Positions 51,589-63,680 of a stretch of DNA of 64,000 nt are shown piece by piece. Below the pieces are notes generated by a model. That model was not told the origin of the DNA and ran no database searches. It worked only from the letters and a program-made list of their open reading frames with translations. Numbering within the stretch: the stretch's first letter is position 1; each line of letters begins with the position of its first letter. The DNA is from Bugulina stolonifera (Eukaryota; Bryozoa; Gymnolaemata; Cheilostomatida; Bugulidae), in the NCBI GenBank assembly GCA_935421135.1, contig OW285187.1, positions 21,762,429 to 21,826,428 on the forward strand, written 5' to 3'. The position numbers were made by a program, and so were the translations under genes.

Positions 51589-54500
51589 ATGGATATCCCC
51601 CTTTCTGGAATTGAAAATGACAGCAATGTGAATGTTCTGGAAGAAACTGGAGATGTTTCAGAAGATCAAAGTGAAAGTTATTCAGCTGCTCAGGTGCTGA
51701 AAAAGTTGGAAACTGTACGTGTAGTAGCTTTTGTCACGCTGATTTACCAGAACTTGTTAGTTTATTTGTGGGAATTGTCTACTCCCCTCTACATTATGTG
51801 TATAAAGAGGCATGCATTACTTTGCTTTTATATTCCTGACTGTTTTGTCCACGTTACTACATAGGGTATAATTTTTTCAACTAAATTTTTTCCCAAATTC
51901 TCACATTTTAGGCATGGATGAATGAGAAAATGTGCCCAGAGTTGTTGGAGCACCACATGGAATTTGTGGATGTGATGTTGGAACAACTGAAAGAATTAGA
52001 AGTGATGATCAGCCAAGCCACTTCAAAAACTGATATCAGAGTAGCAGCACATGTTATGGAAATGGACCGGATTAAATATATAATCTCGGATTATCTTCGC
52101 TGTCGATTAAGAAAGGTTGCTTGTTATTCATATTTCTAATTTCAGTTTCACGGTGACATGAACAGTTTATTTGATGGGTTGATGTTATTTTGTATTGTGA
52201 CAGCTGCTCATGTACCATTACATAATTATTTATTATTTTAGTTGGAGGAATATGCCCAACTGATCTCTTCAGATCCGACTGAGCAAACCAAACTAACAGA
52301 TGACGAATTGAGTTTTGTGACTGGGTTCGTATTAATTCCTCTCACAAGTCCAGACTGTATATCATTATGTAATATTCATGGTCGACTAACTTAAATCGTA
52401 TACCTATTATATTCAATATAATTTGCAGGATTTGTCTTCTCTCGTCCCTAATATTTGCATGGAGAGGACAATTCAATACAATTGTAAAAGCATAAATGCA
52501 AATACTAAAACACATTCTCTCTAACTACTGTTTATTTTATATCATGGAGGTGATTTACATGAATTTCTAAGATCTCTCTAGTATTGGTTCTGTGTAGTAC
52601 TGCCAAGTTTTTACTAACTCGTTTAGTTTATGGCAGTACCAGTGGTAGGTCACCTACCTCCAAAACCATGGGGCATAAGTGTAGGCTATATATTAATACT
52701 ACATTGTAGGTAGCAAAATGATTTAGAGAAGCTCAAATGTAGTCAGTCTAATGTAGGATGGACCGTATTTTGCTATAACTGAAAATTGTTACCATTTCAA
52801 CCAGAATTTGTGCGTACTACTGCTAATGTATTTAGAAGTCGTTTTGGAATGATGTTTAGTTTCAAATAGATCTTAAGTTAGCAGCAAAAATACAAAAGCA
52901 AACAAAAACAACAAAAATTTCTGAGATGGGGCTGCCCTTTAGACACCTACATGTATGAGTTGTAGTATTGGTTTCTGGGGCTCATGCTGTTTCATATAAG
53001 TATGCATGTAATATGCATAATGGCTTGGTTTCACAAGAGGCTGTTTGCTCCATTTAGGCTGATAGAGCCTTGTTCAGGGCCCAAGCAGCACGCCATGTGT
53101 CTGTCTAAGCAAAGACAGATAACATATACAACGACTCCAATTGTAGAATTCATTGAAATAGAGCTTTGTTAGAAGATAAATATAATGGGTAAATTAAAGA
53201 TAAACTTTCTTTATTGGCTGAACATAAATTGATGGCACCCATGGACTGGCACCATGCTTCCATGGTCACTAGTAAGCTGCTCATTACAACTTGAAATTGT
53301 CCTCTCCTAGCTAGTTCCTCTCTAATGCTAGGGCCACACTGACGCGATTTTTTGTGCGAATAGCGAATTTTGGCCAAAGGCGAATTCGCAAATCGCAAAT
53401 TTTGTGCGAATTCGCGCAAAATTAGCGATTTCGCACTCACTGATATCAATCAGCTAATTCGCAACTCGCTAATTTGTGATTGGCCAATTTTTACTTGTCA
53501 CGTTACTGTCACGTGTTCAGAGCCACGGATTTTCAATCAATCATGAGTTTAAATTATTATATTAAAATATTTATTTTAACTGATGAATAAAATGACTACT
53601 TCCGTTTGCAAGAATGAAAGTGAGAATAAAATAATTATTTTATTCTATTTTAATTATAATTTTATTTTACATTTTTCGGAGTTCTAGTTCTGCAGTGAAT
53701 GAGAAACGTGACCGGGGATAATAATTTTTGATCCCTCATTGGGTGAAATCAATGCGAATTCGCTTATAGCTTTTGCAGTGTGGCACGCTCGATTATAATT
53801 TGCGAATTCGCCTTTGGCCAAAATTCGCTATTCGCAAGAAAATTCGCGTCAGTGTGGCCTAAGCATTATCGAACAAAAACGAAGCGAGAGAGGACAACTT
53901 CACATCCTAATCAATAGATTGTGAGTGCACATGGTCTTACCTTCAGATAGGTTGTCTATTAAAAGATATTAGAAAGGTCATTGTATGCATATAGTGTACA
54001 TTCTTTGTCACAATTGTTTGTACTCATCTTATATTGTTTTCTAGATTCTGGTCGAGTATAAAGTCTCACTTGGATGACAGTGCAGGCAAAAATATGCCTG
54101 AAAATGTCCGTAAAATTAATATGGACAAAATGAGTAAGTAGATTACAGTATACAATTGCTGTTACTAAAAGAGCGTCTGTGCATAGTTTTGCACTACAAG
54201 CATGAATTCATTTGGCCACTATAAACATCTGTTGGGTATTAATTCCATTGCTCAAGAGAAATGGCTGACTTGGATGTACTCATACGCTCATAATGATTGG
54301 TCACAAATACACATACTCAGTTACCACATTGTTGCTACATATCTTGCATTGCGAACAATTCTATATTTTATTCTAGTACATTTGATGTAGTCTAGTTTGA
54401 CCAGAGCATAGCAGTTATACAATAAAAGGGTCCTATTTCGTAACAGTAGCAAAGATTGTAAATATACCAGCCACATCTACTGCAATAATTTAGAAATGCA

Positions 54501-54801
54501 TGCATTTATTACTCGGGGAACTATTTCCCCTTGTAGTTTCAATTTGCGATTGATTATTACTACATGATTGTTTGCTAGTGGTTGTAGTCAAAGTAGAATG
54601 TTATTCTGGTTTACAGCTGTCAAGCCGGAGTACTATAAATATGTGTTTATGAAGTCAGAGAAGCCCATTACTGGAGTGACAATAAGTGAGCCTGGGGGCA
54701 TTGAGGATGAAATTATAGACTTTGATACTGGTGACCAGCAGCTCTTACCATACAAATCTATTCAGAACTTGTTGAATAATGGAAGTATACATTTAATATG
54801 A
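51589..54801 (+). CDS. GINS4: GINS complex subunit 4 (SLD5)
   Basis: SLD5 is a subunit of the GINS tetramer, which joins CDC45 and MCM2-7 in the replicative CMG helicase in the nucleus. Exons: 51589-51714, 51912-52115, 52242-52324, 54045-54133, 54617-54801. The join is in frame: 228 aa plus stop (human GINS4 is 223 aa). Typical features: an N-terminal acidic leader, ESYSAAQVLKKLETAWMNEK, the helical A domain with RIKYIISDYLRCRLRKLEEY, then FWSSIKSHL, and the C-terminal B domain with VKPEYYKYVF and a hydrophobic end (NNGSIHLI). The donor after exon 3 (GG|GTTCGT) is weak, but the frame and family pattern require it. The 1.7-kb intron 3 carries a nested MITE. A polyadenylation-type AATAAA is at 55446-55451. 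Confidence 0.93.
53293..53902. mobile_element. Nested inverted-repeat elements in GINS4 intron 3
   Basis: The outer ends are GAAATTGTCCTCTC (53293) and GAGAGGACAACTTC (53889-53902). Inside sits a second element with about 70-bp terminal inverted repeats, 53323-53393 and 53798-53868. Its arms begin TAATGCT, then GGCCACACTGACGCG, and share GCGAATAGCGAATTTTGGCC and AAAGGCGAATTCGCAAAT. The inner arms are rich in GCGAAT/ATTCGC words. No transposase frame is present. I infer one MITE inserted into another. Confidence 0.85.
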
Positions 54802-55445
54802 GGAACTAAGGCCGACTCCCCTTTACTATGAAAGTATAGTTGTAACCTCTCTAATGCTCCTTCTATCATCAACCTTACAAGAAAGCATATTCATTGGTTC
54901 AGACTTAACCCCCTCTATTTGAAGTGTACAAGTTTATTTTTAAATAACTCATTTGCATGATTTTTATTGCACTGCAAATCTCTTCCTATAGAGAAGGAAT
55001 GACAACTCAAATAATTGGTCAAACCATCTGAATACATCCATTGTTTGTATTCAATTCATTACATTGCTATGACATTATTTGGTGCACCAGATAATAACTG
55101 CTTAACGGAGGAGTGGTGCTCCCCAACTGTTTGGTACTGGTTAACTCCTACATTCTGAATGTGAAAAACAATCAACCTGAGTGCATCCACATACATGTTA
55201 GATGTACTGTGATCCAAATCATGTGCACTCTGATTGGAGTTGTTATACCATATCTATGGACTCTGGGGTGACAACTCTAACCAGAGTTTCACCTTCAGGG
55301 TTTGACTTTTAATGATAACAACAAGGAAGTAGAAGATTGATTTTTCCAACATAGTTCAATAATACATATGCTATCTATTTTATATTATTATTATTATTAT
55401 TATTATATTTTTTTAAATTTCTGATGTATGTGCATAAAAATACGT

Positions 55446-55451
55446 AATAAA
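55446..55451 (+). terminator. Candidate polyadenylation signal of GINS4
   Basis: AATAAA lies about 640 bases after the GINS4 stop and about 170 bases before the convergent SIKE-family stop at 55620. The 3' UTRs of the two genes may nearly touch or overlap. Confidence 0.45.
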
Positions 55452-55619
55452 GCTTTTCATACATGACCAACAAACAGGTGAATCCAGAACACATAACACA
55501 GTGTGCAATAACCCAATGCAGCAAGTGCTACAAAACTAACTGTCCGTCTCACTATGATTATCTCACTGGGAGTTATAGAATATTATGTTTTAGTAGGCTA
55601 CTGGTCTATAATAATATCA

Positions 55620-57115
55620 TCAAGACTTAGGTGATGTGTTTTCTATAACTGAACTATCTAAAGAATCTTCATTTGGTTCACCTATGTCACTGGATTCTGG
55701 CGTTATATCGTCATCTTCATCGTCAGATAAGCTAGCCAGGGTTTCTGATGTCACTTCCTGTTCATCCTTGTCTGCATCGTCGCCCGTTTGTACGGCCTGG
55801 TGACAGGTTACTGTGTCTTTATGAAGACTAACACCAAACTGTTTGTGAATTTTTAGCATCTCTTTAAGACCGTTATTTTCAGTTAGCAATTGGGTAACTT
55901 TTTCTTGTTCCTGACCAGCGAATTCGTCATCAACAGTTGCTGCTTTACGCATTACCGATACCATTTCACATATCTTCTCTCTCATGATACCCTCTGAGCA
56001 CTGTCAACCAAACACAGATTCATTAATAGAAATAGTACTAGGTAAAAGTTTGAATAACGAAGGCATAACCCAAAAGTGTCATACTCACTTTGCTACAGTG
56101 ATACAGTCTGCATGCATAGATGCATACTTGTTCCAGTAACTGTTATGCAATTAGAAATATTTGCAGATTTAGCAACACAGTCACAATAGATATATTCATG
56201 TACATGTATGTGATACAATTATATGTAAAGTTATTTTTCTCGCCAATATGTACATAATATTGGGCTGTGGTAAAAGACGTGAGAGATAAATGGCGCGAGA
56301 GCGTGAAGACAGCCCCATCTAATGTTAGAATACCTAATGGGGAGGAGCTAGACAGAAATAAGCTTCTGGTTGGTGGTTGGGGCTAACAAGAGTTTGATTT
56401 CTAGTGGTAGTAACCTTAGTCGGAGTTGTCTTCTTTTATTCTCAAGCTATTTGTTTCTCACGTCTTTTACCACAACCGCATAATATTATATCAATCGGCT
56501 AGACGAGTTAACTGCTAGCCAAAGGTTACCTGACCTAATGACTTTGACACTATCAACTAATAAACCTTGAAACCTGTTCATACTATAATTCTTACATTAT
56601 TTGCTTGTAGAACTTTTAAGATACTATCTTCTAGTTTTTTGGTCATCATGAATTGCCTCATCTGTTCTCTGTATTTGTTCATAATCAGTTCTAACGTAGT
56701 CTGATGTTCATCCAGACAAGCTTTTAGCTCTAAGTTCTCTGTTTTCAGGTCACGGATTTGCTTACTCTCCTGTGCTATTTCCATTATCAGCTTCTGCCGT
56801 GGCTTCCTCTTAGGAATGTCATTCAGTTTATTCAAATCTTCTTCATACTTTAAAACAAGAAAAATTTATAGCATCATGTGTGGGATAAAATAGCATTATA
56901 CAAAGGTATTAGACGCAGTAACTAATAGCATTACGTGTGGTATAAAATAGCATTATTTATAGGCATTAGCTGTACTAACCTACCTCTTTCATTGCTGTAA
57001 CTCTTTCTTGAATGTTGCTAGCTTGACTGATAAGTGAATCGGCAAACGATTCATTTTCCCTCAACCTGTTCCCAAGAAGCCTGGCCTCTGATATTAGACT
57101 TTCTAATGATGACAT
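55620..57115 (-). CDS. FGFR1OP2: SIKE1/FGFR1OP2-family coiled-coil protein (STRIPAK-associated)
   Basis: Family members are small coiled-coil scaffolds of the STRIPAK phosphatase complex; vertebrates have SIKE1 and FGFR1OP2. Exons in gene order: 57115-56984, 56847-56596, 56000-55620; in frame, 254 aa plus stop, matching human FGFR1OP2 (253 aa). Visible family signature: SLESLISEARLLGNRLRE at the N-terminus, then IPKRKPRQ, ENLELKACLDEHQTTLELIM, KYREQMRQF, a second coiled coil after CSEGIMREKI, LKIHKQFG, and an acidic Ser-rich tail. An acceptor-like TTTGCTTCAG abuts the ATG, so a 5' UTR exon may exist upstream. One gene here probably corresponds to both vertebrate paralogues; the symbol is for the family. 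Intron 2 holds a short inverted-repeat element. Confidence 0.92.
56266..56474. mobile_element. Short inverted-repeat element in intron 2 of the SIKE-family gene
   Basis: TGTGGTAAAAGACGTGAGAGA (56266-56286) is matched by the reverse complement TCTCACGTCTTTTACCACA (56456-56474). The unit is about 210 bp, lacks coding capacity and is flanked by CATAATATT on both sides (about 56253 and 56479), a possible partial target duplication. Confidence 0.7.
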
Positions 57116-60100
57116 CTGAAGCAAACAAAAACTGTTCATCTAGATATTCTGCAAAGTAGACCATACTGTAGGCATACGCTATGTAAACGAAACTGGTTAT
57201 CAACCAACACCCCAATCTTATACAATGAGATTGTAGAGTTTTGATATAAGCGATACTGGGCATTGTGCGAGATTGGGGGCATTGACTGAGTTGGGTGGCA
57301 GACAGAGACCAGTTACCCAAGAGAACTAAAACAGTGGCACACTATCACTATGAACAACCAACAATCAAAACAGTAGCAGCAGTAATCGACCATGTTTAGA
57401 AACAAAGATTTGGAGCAAACATAACAATGCATAATTAACAGCATATAATACATGGACGATTGACATCATGACATTCAGTAGAAATCAAGTATACACAATA
57501 CATGCAAGTTGGCTTATATATAGTAGGTCTATTGACTATTAATTTATTTAATTAGTCATTAATAAATTGCTTTTAAATTAATACTTAACCATAGAATAGT
57601 ATAAGTATTCTATTGTAATTATATTATTATCTTATGGGTTATGGCTGTTGCCAAGTTTAAAGTTAGTTTTCAAAAAAGTTTCAGGGTTTAATTATTTCAA
57701 TTTTATCATGAAATGATAATAATCTAATGATGATGTTTCTTTGTTTATTAAATTGATCATTAAGTTAATGAAATGAACAAGGAGGAGAAAGGCCGTTAAT
57801 CATAGTGATAGTGATGTGATAGTCATAGTAGTCTAGTCTAGTGATAGCATAGTCATAGTGTTACTGTTAGGACCCAACTTCCCAGAAAAAATGCTAAACT
57901 TGAAACCCAAAAGTTGTGATATTGATAGAATTGCTCTGTAACAGATGAGTACCAACCAGTTTTTAGGTAAACTTATGTTAATGCAGAGAAACTTTTTGTA
58001 AAATAAAAAATTAAAATATCAGCAGTTGTAAATTTCCAATTGATAATTTCTGTTACTAATTTGATTTGAAGAACTCAGGATACAGACCGGAAGTAGTGCT
58101 CTCTATTTAAAGCACTCGAAGTTTAACAGATTAAGTGCATGCCACACTTAGAATAAAAGAGATTTAAAAGTTTTTATTGTAATTTTAATAACTAAAATTT
58201 AGAATACATTTTCAGCTTTTGTTAAAAAAATTGACAGCTGTTGATACATAGTATTGCGGGTATTGTCAGAGTAGTCACATCCGAATATTAACATGACCGA
58301 CTAGTTCCATTGACTAGTTCAAACTTGGCCAAGTAAAGTAGTTGCCTTTCATGTGTAAACATATCCATCACATGCTCCAACGTATTTTATTTTTTATTTG
58401 CTCATCTGGCTACTACTTAGTTTTACAACTTTAGATAATTTGGTGTACATAATGATAATAACATACGATTCGATAATAACTTTTCATTAAATTAAAATTT
58501 ATTTTAAAATAAGATTATATTTTTCTTTAATTTAAATTACATTTATTGATTTAAATGATCTATCTATATTTATTTACTTTACGTTACTTACTTACTAACT
58601 TAACTAACTAAAATAAAACTATATAATGCTCATACTCACTAATACTGTACTATACTTACTAACTATTAATGACTACCCTAGCCTATGCTTATTTTTATTT
58701 TATAAATGTATTATTAAGCACCACTAGGGTCGGATCAACCATTACCATACCTAAAATTTTCACTTTATTAATAAATTTAATAGTTGTAGAATGTTACTAT
58801 TCTATAACCATTAAATTTATTATTAAAGTTATTATTGTTTATTTACTTTACTTTATTATTTATATTGCTGTTTCTACACTATTACATTAACTATAAGCTA
58901 CTACTCATGCTTACTACTACTATTTACTTTTGAAGACTTTGGTGATTGAGTGAAAATTTTAGGTATGGTAATGGTTAATCCGACCATAGTGGTGCTTAAT
59001 ACTTGCTACTTATACTAACATATTTAAATGAAATTATAAATAATATAATTATCATCTTCAAGGTCATGTTTAACCATTTCAACAGGCAGCAAAATTACTT
59101 TTAATGACGCCTATAAACGTGATGTTATATTAAATGGCCTAATTAAGTATGATTATAATATAATTAACTATACATAAGATAATTATTCTTATTAAGTTAT
59201 AAATTAGGCTATTACATAGACTAGAAATAAATATTTTAAACTAAATTTCGCTGTTGGCATTTTTATGTAATATTCAAATACTGAGTGTAGGCTATATATT
59301 TAATGTTTAATTTGATTCAATTTTTATATAATTTTCCCAAAGTGTTACATTGAGTCATCGCGTAGAATCATCATGTAGAATAAAAATATTCAGGTGCGAA
59401 TTAGATAAATAAATGTGTTAGATTACCAATTTGAAGCCTAATAGATAATAATGATATAAGTCGTCCTACATATGATGCAGGACAACTGCTACAGTTATTC
59501 TGTGATGTTACACATATCCCTGCTGCGAAGCTATTCTCTTTTACAGAGCCCAGCTGTTCCAGTATAGAGAATTTAATTTTTAATCATAATCGTTATTGCA
59601 ACATTCATCGGTGACCTACAAATAAAAATTTTATGGGTTGTCATTTCCAAGCTGTGTAGAAAAGTGTTAAAAAATGGTTTTATGTATGTTGTACATTCTA
59701 TATTAACAGCGGTGATACTGTTGACTCACAAACTGCTATGGAGTAGCATGCATGGAGTAGCATGCATATGTTCTCTAATTGTTCTATCACCAGCAATACA
59801 TGTAAATGGCCAAACATTCAATCTGCAATTTAACTCGCCAACATTGTAAAGATTGAATTATTTGAATGCATTATGCCAGGCAGTGTAGGAGTACAGTATT
59901 TACACATTGGGTCATGGTTATAATTGAAACTCAATTTATTTAATTATAAGTTTGCTCTTACTACATGTACATTACTGTAATTTCGTACACTATATGCTGA
60001 CAGAAGTTGCTATCTGAACTTTGTTGGGGGTTTTCACACTGTAATAGTAATGCTTTCTGTTTTAAATTCTGTGATATTACTAGACATTGTGGACCAGTAA

Positions 60101-61145
60101 TAATAAATAGTTCAATTAGGCCTACACGGCGTAGTTGCTTTTTCAGGGTTTATTTAATGTTGTGATCTTGATTTTAGATACATAGTTATACCAGTCTAAG
60201 ATCTTTGGACATTAACACCAGAAGTTATACTGCAGCCTTGCTTTCTCATTGTTAGTGGCAGGTTTTGAACATCTGCCTTTATTAACTTATATCTGCACAG
60301 GTAAGCCATATTTAATGCTTTCATTAATAGCTTTTATTACTGTTTTAGTTTTTAGTGTATATTTCTTTAATCAATGATTTAAGGTGTGAAATGAATATTT
60401 TATTACACCAGACAGAGGTGATTAAGTTAGTCTTTGTGTCATGGGAGACTGGTGTTATTATGTTAGTAACTGAATGCATAGGTATACTAACTTGTTATTT
60501 GATCAACAGGTGATATTAATCTATATGGTGTTGAGAAACTACCTGTTGGATAGTTACATGTCAGTATTTAATTTGCGACCATAGTATTGTTGTATAGTTA
60601 CAGATAATATGGTTATTATCAATATACAGAGGGTATGGCTACATCAAACGGACTGATGTTTGTGAAATATTTGAAATCAAAGTGTCAACTCTGAGCTTAA
60701 CTTGTCTGAATATTCATCTGTTGAACATTTTTGCACTGAAAATATTTTTGTGACCATATTATGTGCATAGGACTTCTGGTAGTAATATAGTATTCTCAGT
60801 GAGCATCACTGCATAACAACACTTAACCAGTGTTAGTTGCATCTCCTTTTTGTATACATCATCTTCCTTTAATTAGTCATTCGAGTGCACACTTCAAAGG
60901 CAATCCTTTAAAATGGATTTTTAACATCAAAGGAAATTCTGTACAGAGTGTGTTGTTGGGCTTGTTCCAACTACTCATGGGATTTGTATAGCATAAGCTA
61001 TCACATCCTCTCTTCTGTGTTATTAACACCAGAGTTGTCACAGTTGGTTCACACTTTGAAATAACACTGGCTAATTTTGTAGATTCAGAAACAATATCTA
61101 TACAGCTCATGCTTAACCGCGTTTGTTTTGCTGCGGTGACGAGGG
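57116..61145. other. Divergent spacer between the SIKE-family gene and Axin
   Basis: No gene is supported. The sequence is A/T-rich with long T/A-biased stretches and the 58.7-59.0-kb inverted-repeat element. Both flanking genes read outward, so their promoters and any untranslated first exons must lie here. The Axin 5' UTR presumably includes GCGTTTGTTTTGCTGCGGTG just before 61146. Confidence 0.5.
58709..59002. mobile_element. MITE with about 53-bp terminal inverted repeats
   Basis: The left arm 58712-58764 and right arm 58949-59002 are near-perfect reverse complements sharing TTAAGCACCACTA, GGTCGGAT and CATTACCATACCTAAAATTT, followed by TTCACT. They differ at about two positions. The element is about 294 bp with an A/T-rich core and no transposase. 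No second copy is seen in this window. Confidence 0.85.
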
Positions 61146-63680
61146 ATGAGTGTGGATGTCCATAGATATCTGGACAATTCCGGGGGAAGTAACTTCACAG
61201 AGCATACACCAAGACCTCCTGTGGGTCCAGGGGAAGAAAATGAACAACAGTCTACAGGTGGACATTCAAACAAAAGTTCAGGATCTCATAAATCACTTAC
61301 GTCAAATCGTAGCAACAGTTCTGGTACTGGTGGTGCCACGCCTAGGAAGTTACAGAAACCAGCAAAGCTGCCTCCCACGGCTGCTGCTATCTCACAAACA
61401 CCAGCTGTTAGTCAGGAGGCTGGTGAACATGAAGCACCTCTCGGCTTCGAACCTGAAGGCAGTGTCGACGATAAACCAGACTTTACCGAGAATAATAGTC
61501 CCATTTATAGTAAATGGTCTGAAAACTTGGACTACTTATTAGAAGATGCTGAAGGCGTCGGCTTATTTAAAAAATATTTAACTCAGGAAAATAGTGTTAA
61601 CTTATTTGAATTCTATTTCGCATGGAAATATTTGCAGACCTTAGATTCGACTGCGGTCAAGGACATTGGTTCACTCGTGAAGACGATGAACAAAGTTTAT
61701 GTAAAAGGTGATAAGAGAGACAAGAAACTAACGATGATCTCTAAAGAATCAAAAGAGTCTATTGGAAACCTCGTGGCATCAAAACAGTATTCAAAATCTA
61801 TCTTTGACCCAATCAAAGATCAGGTGGTGGAAATTTTACGGAGAGAATTCTATTTACCATTTCTTAAATCAAATATTTATTTACAATATATTCAGTCATT
61901 AGAGGACAGTCCGAAAGAGTCGGCGCATTCTAGCGGGTCCACCAGTGCTCGTCCTTTAAGCACAGTACTTCCTACTGTACATGAAGACTCTGAACTCGAT
62001 CTAGGACATGTTTCGGCTATTACAGACAGTTTAGCATCAGACGCTCCCGTTCTTTCTTTAACTGTGAAAAATATGAAGATGACTGAGCGTCTGCGGCAAG
62101 AATCTAAGATCAAACCCGAAGACCAAGCAGGGTGAGTAGTTGATAGCTCTACATCCTTTGTACTAGGTCAATTCAGAAGACAAGATTTGGTGTTTGTGTT
62201 TTCATGCATCAACATTATTTGTATGTCAGCTCAAACCTCATCCTTTACTCTACTTGAGCTTATACCAAGAGACTTATCACTGACTGACCCAGTAACTGAT
62301 CCCTGGTTCCCTCATACTTCCCTACACTTGATTGACATGTTAGTTTTATTGTTTTATTTGTTTGCACTTTTTAGATGAATTTATAACTTTATCAAGTGGA
62401 CACATCCAGGTCGCAATGTTTCCAATAATGAAAAACCTTAGAAAATTCACTACTGATACATTACTTTCATGTTTAGTATGACTGTGCTGACTGCTGAAAC
62501 GGTTTTCATTAATCATTTTAACAATAATTATTGATACTGTATTTGATGTACTAAACACTGGTTGAGGAGATGAAAGGGAGTAGGCAGCCAATTATTAAAC
62601 CAATCCTAATTTCATTTTCTCTCTCGAAGGTTATGTTGGTAAGACTTGCTTTCAGACCAGTTTGATTAGGATACATATGGGTTGAGTAGGGTAGCTTTGA
62701 AATCAAAAGATCTCTTCTAGTGTTGATCAATGGTCATACTTGTAGATTCTCTTTGTAAATGGATGAAATCAAGATGAAAGTATTTAAGCTCTTATGAAGT
62801 TAGCCTGCACACTGCAGTACATACATACATTTTGCCTTTCATTAGAAATAAATATATATATTGGCAGCGGAGCCGCTGCCTTTTATCTCGTACATGTAGT
62901 GGTTTAGTACTGTGTCATAAGACTGAGAGAGTAGTTGATTGTGTGGTGTGTTGCAGTTATTACCTTCAGAAGGCGAGAGAGGACGGTTCTCTACCGCCAC
63001 ATCCTTACCATTCCTACAATACTTCGTATCTACCCATCTCAGCTATAGATTCGGAGAGGCAGTCTTTGTCTAGTGAAGCTCTTACAGACGATACCCACTC
63101 TATAACCGATAGCAGTGTGTAAGTACTATTTGTATTGACAGTACTGCCATTCTATAACTTGATTACTGCTGTACTATCCCTATGTGTATATTAGACATAC
63201 ATGTAGTTTTAGTTGTACAGTGTGTAGTTAGCTATAAAGTCTACACTCTACAGAATAATATTATTGACATACAGACAGACAATATTATCCGTTTGAAGGA
63301 GTATGTACTGTGTAGAGCGGCATTCACTCATACAAGTTAATGTACAGTTAAGACTAGGGTTTATGATTAAGATATGCTCTAGTATCCTTTGTTATCAGTT
63401 TCCTTTTTATAATCAAATTGAACGTTTAACTAGTTTTGCCATTCAAATCTAAATGAAGACAATGTTTTGTCAACTGTATTTGTATTTCGTGTGGGTAGCA
63501 GTGAGCTAAAGTGTACATGTGTATTGGTATCACTACTATGACTCTCCATTGACTTGTAGTGATGGTTATCCCCAGTATACCAACCGACGAAGTGTTCATC
63601 GATACTATAGAAAAATAAAATCCAGTGCACAGAGAAACCCAGAGAGCCACAGCTCTGCCAGTACCAACATTATCCCTCCA
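61146..63680 (+). CDS. AXIN: Axin, 5' part (continues beyond the window)
   Basis: Axin is the scaffold of the beta-catenin destruction complex in Wnt signalling. Exons seen: 61146-62131, 62957-63118, 63560-63680 (423 codons, last donor in phase 0); the GSK3/beta-catenin-binding parts and the DIX domain would lie downstream. The N-terminus NFTEHTPRPPVGPGEE corresponds to the tankyrase-binding peptide of vertebrate Axin (SFTEDAPRPPVPGEE) with one extra Gly. LGFEPEGS (about 99-106) matches a second conserved Axin block. The RGS domain, which binds APC, spans about 124-251 (KWSENLDYLLEDAEGVGLF, then YLPFLKSNIYLQYIQ). Exons 2-3 carry the Axin-typical DDTHSITDSSVDGYPQY. The first coding exon holds the N-terminus and whole RGS domain uninterrupted. 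The start is the first in-frame ATG before the conserved block. Confidence 0.93.
62863..62880. repeat. Short GC-rich hairpin in Axin intron 1
   Basis: GGCAGCGG and CCGCTGCC are separated by AG, forming a compact perfect hairpin in otherwise A/T-rich intron sequence. It has no assigned role. Confidence 0.5.

Noticed and set aside
13279..57115. FGFR and an FGFR1OP2-family gene in one window, suggesting a functional pair
   Set aside because: FGFR1OP2 is named after a leukaemia gene fusion; its normal role is in STRIPAK, not FGFR signalling. The linkage is most simply coincidence.
61150..61542. Second plus-strand frame overlapping the Axin first exon
   Set aside because: It is out of frame with the conserved Axin and RGS sequence: a shadow frame.
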